Shown here: positions 1 through 7,250 of the stretch, piece by piece
How positions within the stretch are numbered: position 1 is the first letter of the stretch
How the letters are laid out: each line of letters starts with the position of its first letter
NCBI GenBank assembly: GCA_035504095.1
Contig: DATJSN010000018.1
Span: 1 to 23,673 of the forward strand
Direction of reading: 5' to 3'
DNA from: DATJSN01 sp035504095
GTDB taxonomy: Bacteria > Planctomycetota > Phycisphaerae > WQYP01
DNA length: 23,673 bases
Notes under the pieces: generated by a model
What the model was told of the DNA's origin: nothing
The model's database searches: none
Seen by the model: the letters and a program-made list of their open reading frames with translations, nothing else
Made by a program: the position numbers and the translations under genes

Positions 1-1
1 C

Positions 2-1300
2 GGTGCAGCCCAATCCTCGGCTGACCAACTGCGCCAGCGGCAGACGCAGCGCGAACTCTATTTCGCCATCGTCGACGAAGCGGACTCCATTCTCATCGAT
101 GAAGCCGTTACGCCGTTGATTATTTCCGGCGCCGAGGGCAATGCCGAAGAGATTGAGTGTTATCGCCAGGCCCATCAGATCGCGGACCAACTCATGGAAA
201 AGCGAGATTTTAGCGCCGTAGCCCGCCGGCGTTTGATCGAATTGACCGCTAGGGGTAAGGAAAAAATTTCGGAATTGCGCCAGGGCCGCGCCGGCGTATG
301 GGTTTCGCAACGCCGCGCCGAGGAACTTATCGTCCAGGCCGTCACCGCCCGCTATTTTTACACGCTCGGCAAACAATATGTAATACAGGAAAATAAAGTC
401 GTTATCGTTGATGAATTTACCGGCCGTCTCATGCCTGATCGGCAATGGCGCGACGGCCTGCATCAAATCGTCGAAGCCCGCGAAGGCGTCGAAGTCCGTA
501 CCGCCAAGGAAACGCTCGCTCGCCTCAGCTTTCAGCGTTTTTTCATGCTTTATAAAAGCCTTGCGGGCATGTCCGGCACCATGGCTGAAGTTCGGCGTGA
601 GCTTTGGCATATCTACCGGCGTCCATTGGTCATCCTTCCTACGCACCGCCCATGCATTCGCCGCAAGCTTGGCCTCCGCATTTTTGCCGGCGAGGAAGAC
701 AAACTCGCCGCGGTCGTCGCTGAAATTGGCCGCGTTCATTCCCTTGGCCGGCCGTTGCTTATCGGCACGCGCAGCGTCGACGCGAGTGAAAAACTCAGCC
801 AGCGCCTCACTGCTTTGGGCTTGCCGCATCATGTGCTCAATGCCGTTCGGCACGCCCAGGAGGCGCAGATTATCGCCGCGGCCGGAAAAGCAGGCTGTAT
901 TACCGTCGCCACCAACATGGCCGGGCGCGGCACGGACATTCGTCTTGACGCCGAGGCTCAGAAAGCAGGGGGGCTGCATGTCGTGGCCACTGAGTGTCAT
1001 GAAGCAGGACGCGTCGACCGGCAATTGGCCGGGCGTGCCGGCCGCCAGGGCGATCCGGGAAGTTCGATTATTTTTGTGAGCATGACCGATCAGCTTGTAC
1101 AGACTTATGCCGCCATCCTGGCGCGCCTTAGCGCGCGGATGGGTAAGAAAGGCAATCTGTTATCTGGTTTGTTAGGTCACCTGGCAGTTTACTGGTCACA
1201 GGTTCGCGCCAGTTGGGCGTCTCATGTGCAGCGTAAGGCCGTAGCCCGCGCCGACCGCTGGCTCGATGAATCGTTAAGCTTCGCCTCTGAAAATCAGTAG
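2..1300 (+). CDS. SecA-like preprotein translocase ATPase, 5' end outside window, short C-terminus
   Basis: The reading frame is open from base 2, so the gene begins upstream of the window. The first visible part reads VDEADSILIDEAVTPLIISG, the SecA nucleotide-binding-domain signature (usually IDEARTPLIISG, so R is V here). VDEFTGRLMPDRQWRDGLHQ, LAGMSGT, ATNMAGRGTDI and GRAGRQGDPGSS follow in the normal SecA order, so the preprotein cross-linking region and the second helicase-type fold are present. SecA drives secretory proteins through SecYEG with ATP. Only about 119 residues follow MAGRGTDI, whereas ordinary SecA has several hundred more (helical scaffold and wing, zinc tail). The end ARADRWLDESLSFASENQ is not the normal Cys-rich SecA tail. 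It is therefore a SecA paralogue or SecA-like motor rather than the housekeeping SecA. The last ~66 bases recur in diverged form at 3192-3257. Confidence 0.9.
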   Translation, partial: GAAQSSADQLRQRQTQRELYFAIVDEADSILIDEAVTPLIISGAEGNAEEIECYRQAHQIADQLMEKRDFSAVARRRLIELTARGKEKISELRQGRAGVWVSQRRAEELIVQAVTARYFYTLGKQYVIQENKVVIVDEFTGRLMPDRQWRDGLHQIVEAREGVEVRTAKETLARLSFQRFFMLYKSLAGMSGTMAEVRRELWHIYRRPLVILPTHRPCIRRKLGLRIFAGEEDKLAAVVAEIGRVHSLGRPLLIGTRSVDASEKLSQRLTALGLPHHVLNAVRHAQEAQIIAAAGKAGCITVATNMAGRGTDIRLDAEAQKAGGLHVVATECHEAGRVDRQLAGRAGRQGDPGSSIIFVSMTDQLVQTYAAILARLSARMGKKGNLLSGLLGHLAVYWSQVRASWASHVQRKAVARADRWLDESLSFASENQ

Positions 1301-1349
1301 CAAGATGATTAAGATTGAGGAAAAAATAGGTGACCATCTCTAATCAATC

Positions 1350-2024
1350 GTGGAACATATCATGATGCGCCTACGTTTTCGTAAAAATGAGGTAGATAAA
1401 GCAAACGAAAACAAACTAGGTTTGTTTGCAATAATAATGCTGGTTTTGTGTTTTTTGGGATTCATCTTATATCATCAAATGCTTACTCAGCCCGTTCGTT
1501 ATATAACTAATGGTCTGATGTATACATGCGCGTTTGCTAGCCTCTTAGGCACTTTGGCAATTGGAGGAGCCAGACTTTTAAGTGGGACAGTACTTTCATC
1601 ATGGGACTCGTATAGCTCGCCCAATCTAAAATTGTATAGAACATTGAAATTTGTATTTTTATTTCTGCAGGCAATATGTATATCAGCATTTGCATGCGAT
1701 GTCTATAGGTCATTTATAAATTCTAATATATATAGTCTCTTATGCGATATTATTATAATCGCAACCCTCTTATTTCTTTGTCAGCAAGCTTCCAGTGGAG
1801 TAAAAAAAACGGTGTTATTGGCTTCAATGGGATTTTCTTTAGTTATGTTTTTATTTAGTTTATTGGGGACCTTTGCAAACCTGCATCCCAATGGACCATT
1901 TGCCGCGAATTCAAAGTCAATTTTTCTTCTTATATGTTTTGAAGCCGCAGTTTTTCTCTGTGCCTTTATCAGCTTAATTCTTCGTTATAGAGAGATTCAC
2001 AATGGGCCGCAGCAATTCGGCTGA
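1350..2024 (+). CDS. Hypothetical six-helix membrane protein, AT-rich
   Basis: I do not recognise this 224-residue protein. It has a basic N-terminus (MRLRFRKNEVDKANENK), then six hydrophobic stretches at about residues 23-45, 51-77, 94-121, 126-145, 154-177 and 188-214, and a short polar tail. It is probably an inner-membrane protein with both ends in the cytoplasm. The frame opens at GTG 1350, but ATG 1362 or 1365 (MMRLRFRK or MRLRFRK) is as likely, because no clear Shine-Dalgarno sequence decides it. The codons are visibly AT-rich (many ATA, TTA, AAA) compared with secA before it and the rhomboid gene after it, which suggests horizontal origin. It lies inside the segment bordered by two SecA 3' ends. 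No conserved motif points to a function. Confidence 0.65.
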   Translation: MEHIMMRLRFRKNEVDKANENKLGLFAIIMLVLCFLGFILYHQMLTQPVRYITNGLMYTCAFASLLGTLAIGGARLLSGTVLSSWDSYSSPNLKLYRTLKFVFLFLQAICISAFACDVYRSFINSNIYSLLCDIIIIATLLFLCQQASSGVKKTVLLASMGFSLVMFLFSLLGTFANLHPNGPFAANSKSIFLLICFEAAVFLCAFISLILRYREIHNGPQQFG

Positions 2025-2470
2025 TCTAAGTTGATAGGCGTTCGGGACAGCCACCTATTTATTTCTAAAAATACTATCTGCGTTTCTCTGCGCAATCTGC
2101 GGATTCGTTTCGTGCTTTTCGCGTATTTCGTGGTTAAAAACGTCGTGTCGTTGTGGTAAAAAAATCTGTGTTAATCTGCGGATCGTTCGTGGTTAAAAAC
2201 ACTGCGGTGATTTGGCGAAAATTAATCCAAACCGTGGGGCGGTCATACACGTATAGACAAGAGATGCTAATGAAAACATGCATCTAATAAATGGGTTAGG
2301 GAGAGTGGAAAAGGAATATCGGACAATGACCCATAATGACAATGCATCATCCATGGCACGTGTGATAACCATGAAGTCCTGATGCAATTTTCTCTGAACG
2401 TCGATAAATAGACTACACGTTTTTCTGGTAACCCAAAAATCTGTTTATTCAGATAGAAAGAATAGATGAC
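2025..2470. other. Intergenic region; repeat strings, then nothing recognised
   Basis: This 446 bp gap holds no convincing gene; small minus-strand ORFs here lack RBS and family signal. Bases 2043-2053 (GGGACAGCCAC) recur at 23154-23164. Bases 2083-2200 are a patchwork of repeat strings (separate entry). From about 2201 to 2470 I see no further structure beyond ordinary AT-leaning sequence leading into the PEP-CTERM gene. Confidence 0.6.
2083..2200. repeat. Dispersed intergenic repeat strings
   Basis: The stretch contains TTTCGTGGTTAAAAAC at 2126-2141, TTCGTGGTTAAAAAC at 2186-2200, and CGTCGTGTCGTTGTGG followed by an A-run at 2141-2163. That last string recurs identically at 20287-20309. Related strings (ATCTGCGGAT, CTCTGCG, TTCGTG) recur near 18880-18930, 20440-20500 and 23286-23400. 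They do not look coding, and they resemble patchy intergenic repeats seen in many environmental bacterial genomes. Function unknown. Confidence 0.6.
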
Positions 2471-3097
2471 ATGAAAACTGTCTGCAAAAGTCTCGGTATT
2501 GCCGCTTCTCTGGCCGCATTGGCGGGCGTCGGATCCGCCTCTAAAGATGCTCGGGCCGACATCATGGGTTTGAATCCCACCGATCTGACGCAAGCGGCAT
2601 CTGATGTGGGTAACGATGGGCTTTTCTTCACGCCTACGATCTCGGTTAATGTTACCCAGCTTGGTTATTATGGTCCCAGCGCCAGCGGCAATCCCGTTGG
2701 TTTATATAATGTCTCTACCGACACCCTGCTCGGCAGCGCGACAATCACAACTTCTGATGCGCAATCCGGTTCATTTTATTATGCACCAATTACACCTGTG
2801 ACATTAACTGCGGGAACTGAATATGCCGTGGTCGGCTTCTATAGCGGCGCAAGCGGCAACCAGGACTCTACAGCATCTTCGGTGAGCGGCGGGTCCGGAA
2901 TTACTTATGACGGTTATCAATATGACTACAGCAACACGCTCGATTTACCGCAAAATTCATATGAGACCGCCTATTTCGGCCCTAATTTTAAATATAGCAT
3001 CAGCAGCCCGATCCCCGAGCCCGCGACTGCGTCCCTGATGGGGTTAGCCGGCCTTGGTTTGCTCCTTCGCCGTTCGCGGGTCAGTAAAACTCGCTAA
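2471..3097 (+). CDS. PEP-CTERM sorting-domain protein, secreted
   Basis: This 208-residue exported protein starts with a signal peptide (MKTVCKSLGIAASLAALAGVGSA, with cleavage probably near ASKDARADI). The body has a beta-rich section at about residues 45-130 (NVTQLGYYGPSASGNPVGLYN, then YAPITPVTLTAGTEYAVVGF) that resembles DUF4082-type surface domains. It ends with a canonical PEP-CTERM tail: IPEPATASLMGLAGLGLLLRRSR (I-P-E-P, then a hydrophobic segment, then an Arg cluster). By family knowledge such tails are recognised by exosortase and the protein goes to the outer envelope or matrix. No exosortase gene is in this window. The start at ATG 2471 is chosen because it gives the full signal peptide; the RBS is weak. 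A strong terminator follows at 3157-3185. It lies in the island bordered by two SecA 3' ends. Confidence 0.9.
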   Translation: MKTVCKSLGIAASLAALAGVGSASKDARADIMGLNPTDLTQAASDVGNDGLFFTPTISVNVTQLGYYGPSASGNPVGLYNVSTDTLLGSATITTSDAQSGSFYYAPITPVTLTAGTEYAVVGFYSGASGNQDSTASSVSGGSGITYDGYQYDYSNTLDLPQNSYETAYFGPNFKYSISSPIPEPATASLMGLAGLGLLLRRSRVSKTR

Positions 3098-3156
3098 AAG
3101 TTCGGGCCTATCGCAAATTCCTGATCCAGCGATTAATATTTTCCTTGAAGGTTATA

Positions 3157-3185
3157 GCCCCGGCATTTCTTGCCGGGGCCTTTTT
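3157..3185 (+). terminator. Rho-independent terminator of the PEP-CTERM gene
   Basis: GCCCCGGCA (3157-3165) pairs perfectly with TGCCGGGGC (3171-3179) around a 5-nt loop, and a T tract follows (3181-3185). The 25-nt hairpin 3156-3180 is repeated identically at 20260-20284, and its core is inverted at 18831-18851. It is therefore a member of a dispersed repeat family that also serves here as a terminator. Confidence 0.85.
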
Positions 3186-3191
3186 AATTCT

Positions 3192-3257
3192 CAGGCCGAA
3201 GCACGCGCCGACTGCTGGTTAAACGAATCATTAAGTTTCGCTGCGGAAAATCAGTAA
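3192..3257 (+). pseudogene. Orphan second copy of the SecA-like gene 3' end
   Basis: This 66-nt stretch aligns without gaps to 1235-1300, the last codons of the SecA-like gene, with about 52 of 66 bases identical by hand count. Both encode the same tail: ARADRWLDESLSFASENQ in the intact gene and ARADCWLNESLSFAAENQ here, each followed by a stop. It lies after the terminator of the PEP-CTERM gene and has no start of its own, so it is not expected to be expressed as a gene. It looks like the leftover 3' end of a SecA gene that once adjoined the rhomboid gene, or one border of an insertion. Confidence 0.8.
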
Positions 3258-3341
3258 CCGGCCGACTTGCCGGCGACATTTAAAATCTATCTGAAATTCC
3301 ATTATGATTTGAACACTGAAGGCAAAAGACTAGGTACATAA

Positions 3342-3350
3342 AAAGGCTCT
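3342..3350 (+). promoter_or_regulatory. Start-proximal palindrome family, half-site before rhomboid gene
   Basis: AAAGGCTCT ends 3 nt before the rhomboid ATG. It is the weakest of the nine members of the TTAGAG(G/C)CTCTAA family: only the right half is kept. Confidence 0.3.
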
Positions 3351-3353
3351 GCC

Positions 3354-4076
3354 ATGTTTTTCCTTCTGCCCTACCTGGTGGATGTTCCCATGCATCGCTG
3401 GCCGTTGGCCAACTGGTTGCTCATACTTGTAACGATCATAGTTAGCATCGCCATGTTTCCCGCGCTCGGGCAGTGGGAATATGCGCGGTTTCTCGGAGTT
3501 CAGCCTGCTCCGGGTGTTGTCAATTATTTTCTTCTCGATCCTGAGCACTTTCAGCTTTCGCAATTGATAGGCTCGGCGTTCATCCACGGCGGTTATTGGC
3601 ATTTGTTCGGCAATATGTTCTTTTTGTGGTTGTTTGGAAACGCCGTTAATGCCCGTCTGGGGCATTGGAAATTTCTCGCCATCTATTTTTGTGCGGCCGT
3701 TTTTTCAGCAATTTTTTATCTTCTCTTCGGACCCAAAATGCCCATGCTGGGCGCCTCCGGAGCGATCATGGGCATCATGGGCGCGTTTTTGATTTTATAT
3801 CCCCGCAACAACGTCAGTTGCATCTGGTGTTTTTTCTTCCGTTTCGGCACGACGGAGTTTTCATGCTATTGGCTTTTGGCGCTTTATTTCGTACTCAACA
3901 TCCTGGGACTTATAGATTCAAATGATCATGTGGCGCATATATCTCACATTGCGGGCTTTGTTTTCGGCGTCGCCGTGACGAGCTTGTTGGTTTGGTTGAA
4001 CTGGATCGAACAAACCGAAAGTGAGGAAAATCTCCTGGAACTCCTCAGCCTGAAGAAAAAATCGCAGGAAACTTAA
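3354..4076 (+). CDS. Rhomboid family intramembrane serine protease
   Basis: This 240-residue membrane protein has about six hydrophobic segments. The rhomboid signatures are present in order: HGGYWHLFGNM (residues 78-88, with the conserved H83 and oxyanion-side N87), GASG (133-136, catalytic Ser135) and HISHIAGFVFG (195-205, catalytic His198). Rhomboids cut substrate transmembrane helices inside the membrane by a Ser-His dyad; the substrate cannot be told from sequence. A WR-like motif in loop 1 is not obvious. The start at ATG 3354 places the first segment correctly. There is no classical Shine-Dalgarno sequence; instead AAAGGCTCT lies just upstream. The gene stands alone, between the SecA 3' remnant and the hicBA pair. 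The tail is hydrophilic and acidic, then basic. Confidence 0.93.
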   Translation: MFFLLPYLVDVPMHRWPLANWLLILVTIIVSIAMFPALGQWEYARFLGVQPAPGVVNYFLLDPEHFQLSQLIGSAFIHGGYWHLFGNMFFLWLFGNAVNARLGHWKFLAIYFCAAVFSAIFYLLFGPKMPMLGASGAIMGIMGAFLILYPRNNVSCIWCFFFRFGTTEFSCYWLLALYFVLNILGLIDSNDHVAHISHIAGFVFGVAVTSLLVWLNWIEQTESEENLLELLSLKKKSQET

Positions 4077-4115
4077 TAGGGGATAGGGATTAAGAAATAG
4101 GTGATAGGGAATAAT
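4074..4115. repeat. ATAGGGGATAGGG-type repeat string
   Basis: The bases just after the rhomboid stop read TAGGGGATAGGGAT, followed by ATAGGTGATAGGGA. This is the reverse complement of the CCCTATCCCC strings at 18972-18987 and 20509-20524. It is a dispersed, non-coding repeat family with no evident hairpin. Confidence 0.5.
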
Positions 4116-4220
4116 AACTACGAGCAAATGAATATAATGCATAGTTCAATGCGCATTTGCGATCTTGGAATATGGAGTTTTTGTCAATTGGACGATAAAA
4201 TAATTCTAGGAGAATATGCT

Positions 4221-4439
4221 ATGCGCTTTACAGTTGTATTGGAACAAGAACACGATGGAGGGTATGTTGTCAGCGTGCCCGCATTGCCCGGATGTGTGAG
4301 CCAGGGAGATACGCGGCAAGAAGCTTTGGCCAATATTCGTGAAGCGATTGAGTTGTATCTTGAAGATTGTCATGAAGCCGGCGACCCTATCCCCACCGAG
4401 GCCGGCAGGGAATTTGTCGACGTGGAAGCCGTTTCCTGA
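4221..4439 (+). CDS. hicB: HicB family antitoxin, short form
   Basis: This 72-residue protein begins MRFTVVLEQEHDGGYVVSVP. The HicB core is clear: GGYVVSVPALPGCVSQGDTRQEALANIREAIELYLED, the partial RNase-H-like fold that binds and blocks HicA. The frame opens further upstream at 4101, but ATG 4221 is chosen because AGGAG (4208-4212) lies 8 nt before it and the family starts there. The protein ends soon after the fold (EFVDVEAVS) and lacks the C-terminal helix-turn-helix or ribbon-helix-helix that many HicB antitoxins use for autorepression. It directly precedes hicA and both are surely co-transcribed, in the antitoxin-first order. Confidence 0.9.
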   Translation: MRFTVVLEQEHDGGYVVSVPALPGCVSQGDTRQEALANIREAIELYLEDCHEAGDPIPTEAGREFVDVEAVS

Positions 4440-4457
4440 GTGGAAGGGACTCTACGC

Positions 4458-4688
4458 GTGGCTAAGCTCCCTACGGATCTATCTGGTCGTGAAGTCCGCA
4501 AAGCTTTTGAACGTGCTGGCTTTATATTTCGCCGTCAAACCGGAAGTCACATGATTTTGCGGCGTGACGAGCCATACAGCAGAGTTGTCATTCCTGATCA
4601 CAAACAAATTAGGCTAGGTACTCTTCGTCGTATCATTGCAGATGCAGGATTTACCATTGAACAATTCATGCAATTACTTGGACGGTAA
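4458..4688 (+). CDS. hicA: HicA family mRNA interferase toxin
   Basis: This 76-residue protein is a full-length HicA: MAKLPTDLSGREVRKAFERA, then RQTGSHMILRR with the catalytic His31 in GSH, then VVIPDHKQIRLGTLRRIIADAGFTIEQF. The fold is a dsRNA-binding-like domain, and the family cuts mRNA when HicB is lost. The GTG start at 4458 is preferred because family members start with xKLP and GGAAGG (4441-4446) lies about 11 nt upstream. A GTG at 4440, right after the hicB stop, would add six residues. The active-site His and the dsRNA-binding-like core are intact, so the toxin is probably functional. Confidence 0.9.
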   Translation: MAKLPTDLSGREVRKAFERAGFIFRRQTGSHMILRRDEPYSRVVIPDHKQIRLGTLRRIIADAGFTIEQFMQLLGR

Positions 4689-4695
4689 ATTAAAT

Positions 4696-4735
4696 AAAAA
4701 AACCGCCGGGGGTTATTCCAGCGGTTTAAATTTTT
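4696..4735. terminator. Bidirectional terminator between hicA and fusA
   Basis: AAACCGC (4700-4706) pairs with GCGGTTT (4721-4727). An A-run precedes the stem (4696-4702) and a T-run follows it (4731-4735), so it can end transcription of hicA on the plus strand and of fusA on the minus strand. Confidence 0.75.
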
Positions 4736-4757
4736 GGTGGGAAAGCAAATCACTCGC

Positions 4758-6869
4758 TTATTTTAAACTCGCTAGAATTTCATCCTTCACATGGTTGGGC
4801 ACCTGCGCGTAGCTGTGCGGCTCCATGGTGTAATTCGCCCGGCCTTGCGTGAGCGAACGCAAAATCGTGGAGTAGCCGAACATGCTGGCCAATGGAACCG
4901 TCGCGTCGATCACCTGTGTATTGCCGCGGGTTTCAGTGTTCTCGATAACAGCCCGGCGGCTGGAAATGTCGCCCTGCACCGGACCAGCAAACTCAATGGG
5001 CGTGGTGACCTGAAGCTTCATGATCGGTTCGAGGAGCACCGGGCCGGCCTTTTTAAGACCCGATTGCATGGCCAGAATGCCCGCCTGTTCAAAAGCGATC
5101 TGCGATGAGTCGACGTCGTGGTAGCTGCCGTCAAAAAGCGAGACCTTGACGTTGAGCGTTGGGAAGCCGCCGAGCACGCCGGATTTGGCCGCCTGGCGGC
5201 AGCCATATTCAACCGAGGGGATATATTCCTTGGGAATCGCGCCGCCCTTGATTTCGTTTTCGAAAAGAATGGTGTCTTCCGAATCGTCCCCTTCCACGGG
5301 CTGGTAGGGTTCAAGGCGAATCCAGCAGTCGCCGTACTGGCCGCGTCCGCCGGACTGCTTGATGTGTTTGCCCTGGGCCTCCGAGTGCTTGGTGATGGTT
5401 TCCTTATAAGCGACCTTGGGTTTGCCGACCGTCACATCAACCTTCATATCGCGTTTGAGTTTGTTGGCGATGATTTCCAGGTGCAGTTCACCCATGCCGT
5501 GGATGATGGTTTGCCCGGTTTCCGGATCAAAGTTGCTGCGGAACGTCGGGTCCTCGCGGCGCAGCGTAGTGAGCGCTTCGCCGAGCTTATTTTTATCGTT
5601 GGCGCTCTTGGGTTCGATGGACATGCTGATCACGGGTTCGGGGAATTCCATTTTTTCCAATATGACCGGGTGATCCGGATCGCAAACGGTGTCGCCGGTG
5701 AGGCTGTATTTAAATCCCACGATGCCCACAATGTCGCCGACTTCGGCGTATTCGCGCTGATAACGGTCAGCCGCGTGCATCTCCCAGATACGCGAAGCGA
5801 TTTCTTTTTTATCGCGCGTGGAGTTGATGATGCGGGCGCCTGATTCAAGTCTGCCGGAATAAACACGCAGATAGCTCAGATCGCCGTGCTGGTCGCTGAC
5901 GATTTTAAACACGATGCCGCAGAAAGGTTCGTTGACGTCGGCTTTGCGGATCACTTCCGCATGTTTATCGCGCGGCTCATGACCGATCACCGGGGGTTTG
6001 TCCAGCGGGCTGGGTAGATAATAAACCACGGCGTTAAGGAGAAGTTGAACGCCCTTATATTTGAGCGCCGAACCGCAAAGCACGGGATTGATTTGAATGG
6101 CGATGGTTCCCTTGCGTAAAGCGGCTTTGATTTCATCGTTGCTGACCGGTTTATCGTGGAGATATTTTTCCATCAGGTGATCGTCGCATTCCGCAGCCTT
6201 TTCGATCATATAGGCGCGGGCCTGGTCGGCTTTGGCCTTGTGATCGGCGGGTATGGGTATTTCGCCCCATTCGCGGCCTTTGGATTCCTCATTCCACTGA
6301 TAGGCTTTCATTTCCAGCAAATCGATGACGCCGGCGAAGGTTTCCGCGGCGCCGATGGGAATCTGAATGGGAACAGGATTAGCGCCGAGCCGTTCGTGGA
6401 TGGTACGAACGCAGAAATCAAAATCCGCGCCGACTTTATCCATTTTATTAATAAAGCACAGTCGCGGGACATGATACTTGGTGGCCTGCCGCCAGACGGT
6501 TTCCGACTGGGCCTCGACGCCTTCACGGCCGTCGAACACGGCCACCGCGCCGTCGAGGACGCGCAGGGAGCGTTCAACTTCGACGGTAAAATCGACGTGG
6601 CCCGGAGTATCGATCAGGTTGATGATGAACTCATCGCCTTCCTCTTTGCCGTTGATGTGCCACGGACAAGTGGTGGCGGCGGCGGTGATGGTGATGCCGC
6701 GTTCCTGTTCTTCCTGCAGGTGATCCATGACGGCGGTGCCTTCGTGCACTTCGCCGACTTTGTGGGTTTTGCCGGTGTAATAAAGAATGCGTTCAGAGAC
6801 GGTGGTTTTGCCGGCGTCAATATGGGCGGCGATACCGATGTTGCGAATTTTTGTCAGATCCCGTGGCAT
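4758..6869 (-). CDS. fusA: Translation elongation factor G
   Basis: This 703-residue EF-G is the GTPase that moves tRNA and mRNA through the ribosome. The G motifs are complete: AHIDAGKTT (15-23), RGITI (57-61), DTPGHVDF (87-94), NKMD (141-144) and the CGSALKYKGVQ region for G5. Domains II-V follow (FKIVSDQHGDLSYLRVYSG; GMGELHLEIIANKL; GRGQYG; GGFPTLNVKVSLFDGSYHDVDSSQ), and the protein ends QVPNHVKDEILASLK. A small polar insertion (NGKEEGDE, about 73-80) sits between G2 and G3. ATG 6869 is chosen: AAGGTGA lies 6 nt upstream and the product starts MPRDLTKIRNIG as expected; a GTG at 6878 would add three residues. The gene is not next to rpsL or rpsG here, so it may be an isolated fusA or one of several EF-G paralogues. 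Confidence 0.95.
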   Translation of the reverse strand: MPRDLTKIRNIGIAAHIDAGKTTVSERILYYTGKTHKVGEVHEGTAVMDHLQEEQERGITITAAATTCPWHINGKEEGDEFIINLIDTPGHVDFTVEVERSLRVLDGAVAVFDGREGVEAQSETVWRQATKYHVPRLCFINKMDKVGADFDFCVRTIHERLGANPVPIQIPIGAAETFAGVIDLLEMKAYQWNEESKGREWGEIPIPADHKAKADQARAYMIEKAAECDDHLMEKYLHDKPVSNDEIKAALRKGTIAIQINPVLCGSALKYKGVQLLLNAVVYYLPSPLDKPPVIGHEPRDKHAEVIRKADVNEPFCGIVFKIVSDQHGDLSYLRVYSGRLESGARIINSTRDKKEIASRIWEMHAADRYQREYAEVGDIVGIVGFKYSLTGDTVCDPDHPVILEKMEFPEPVISMSIEPKSANDKNKLGEALTTLRREDPTFRSNFDPETGQTIIHGMGELHLEIIANKLKRDMKVDVTVGKPKVAYKETITKHSEAQGKHIKQSGGRGQYGDCWIRLEPYQPVEGDDSEDTILFENEIKGGAIPKEYIPSVEYGCRQAAKSGVLGGFPTLNVKVSLFDGSYHDVDSSQIAFEQAGILAMQSGLKKAGPVLLEPIMKLQVTTPIEFAGPVQGDISSRRAVIENTETRGNTQVIDATVPLASMFGYSTILRSLTQGRANYTMEPHSYAQVPNHVKDEILASLK

Positions 6870-6903
6870 AAAAATCACCTTTTGAAAAATTTCCTGTCAT
6901 TAC

Positions 6904-6917
6904 TTAAGAGCCTCGAA
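6904..6917 (-). promoter_or_regulatory. Start-proximal palindrome family, upstream of fusA
   Basis: TTAAGAGCCTCGAA lies about 35 nt upstream of the fusA ATG, read on the minus strand as TTCGAGGCTCTTAA. It matches the nine-copy TTAGAG(G/C)CTCTAA family. Confidence 0.45.
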
Positions 6918-7009
6918 CAAAATGCCCGCCAGAAGCGTCCTGACCGGGTTCCGATTTTCGGAAGAGGGCGTTTCTCGCGGGCACAGTATTTAGCAGTCAC
7001 ACTCAGCTA

Positions 7010-7063
7010 TACCGTGCCGATGTATTAACCCGTACCTGGGTCACACATCGGCCTCGGTACGGG
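7010..7063 (-). promoter_or_regulatory. Interlocking inverted repeats, possible attenuator or pseudoknot
   Basis: GCCGATGT (7016-7023) pairs with ACATCGGC (7045-7052), extended by TACCG/CGGTA (7010-7014 and 7055-7059). CCCGTACC (7029-7036) pairs with GGTACGGG (7056-7063). The two stems are interleaved, so they form either an H-type pseudoknot or two mutually exclusive folds. The region lies 140-195 nt upstream of fusA. No T tract follows either stem, so simple termination is not evident. Confidence 0.45.
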
Positions 7064-7250
7064 CTTAATGAATATCGATTTGAAGTTTCACCTTTCTATA
7101 TACCTCCGCTGCTGCAGGTTAAATTCCTGTCTGGCAGTCGAACTTACCTATTCAGGTAAAGACCCACAATTTTATCATTATGTTGGCTGGAAGTTCAAGT
7201 TAAATAGAACATTTTTGTTTCACGAACGGGAATAATCCATTTATTTCTCA

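Noticed and set aside
2193..2631. Minus-strand open frames upstream of and into the PEP-CTERM gene
   Set aside because: No RBS, no recognisable domain, and they overlap repeat strings or the signal-peptide coding region of the real gene.
3054..3257. Open frame overlapping the PEP-CTERM 3' end and running through the terminator to the SecA-like tail
   Set aside because: It crosses a strong rho-independent terminator, has no RBS, and only its last ~20 codons resemble anything; it is a SecA 3' remnant, not a gene.
5118..5843. Long open frames antisense to fusA (also 6156-7028)
   Set aside because: They are shadows of a strongly coding GC-biased gene; no independent start signal or family.
7090..7165. 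Possible SRP RNA or tRNA on the minus strand (CAGG and GCAGC blocks, a TTCGA string)
   Set aside because: The conserved GGAAGG tetraloop motif of SRP RNA is absent, and the TTCGA does not sit in a 5-bp T arm; no acceptor stem can be drawn.
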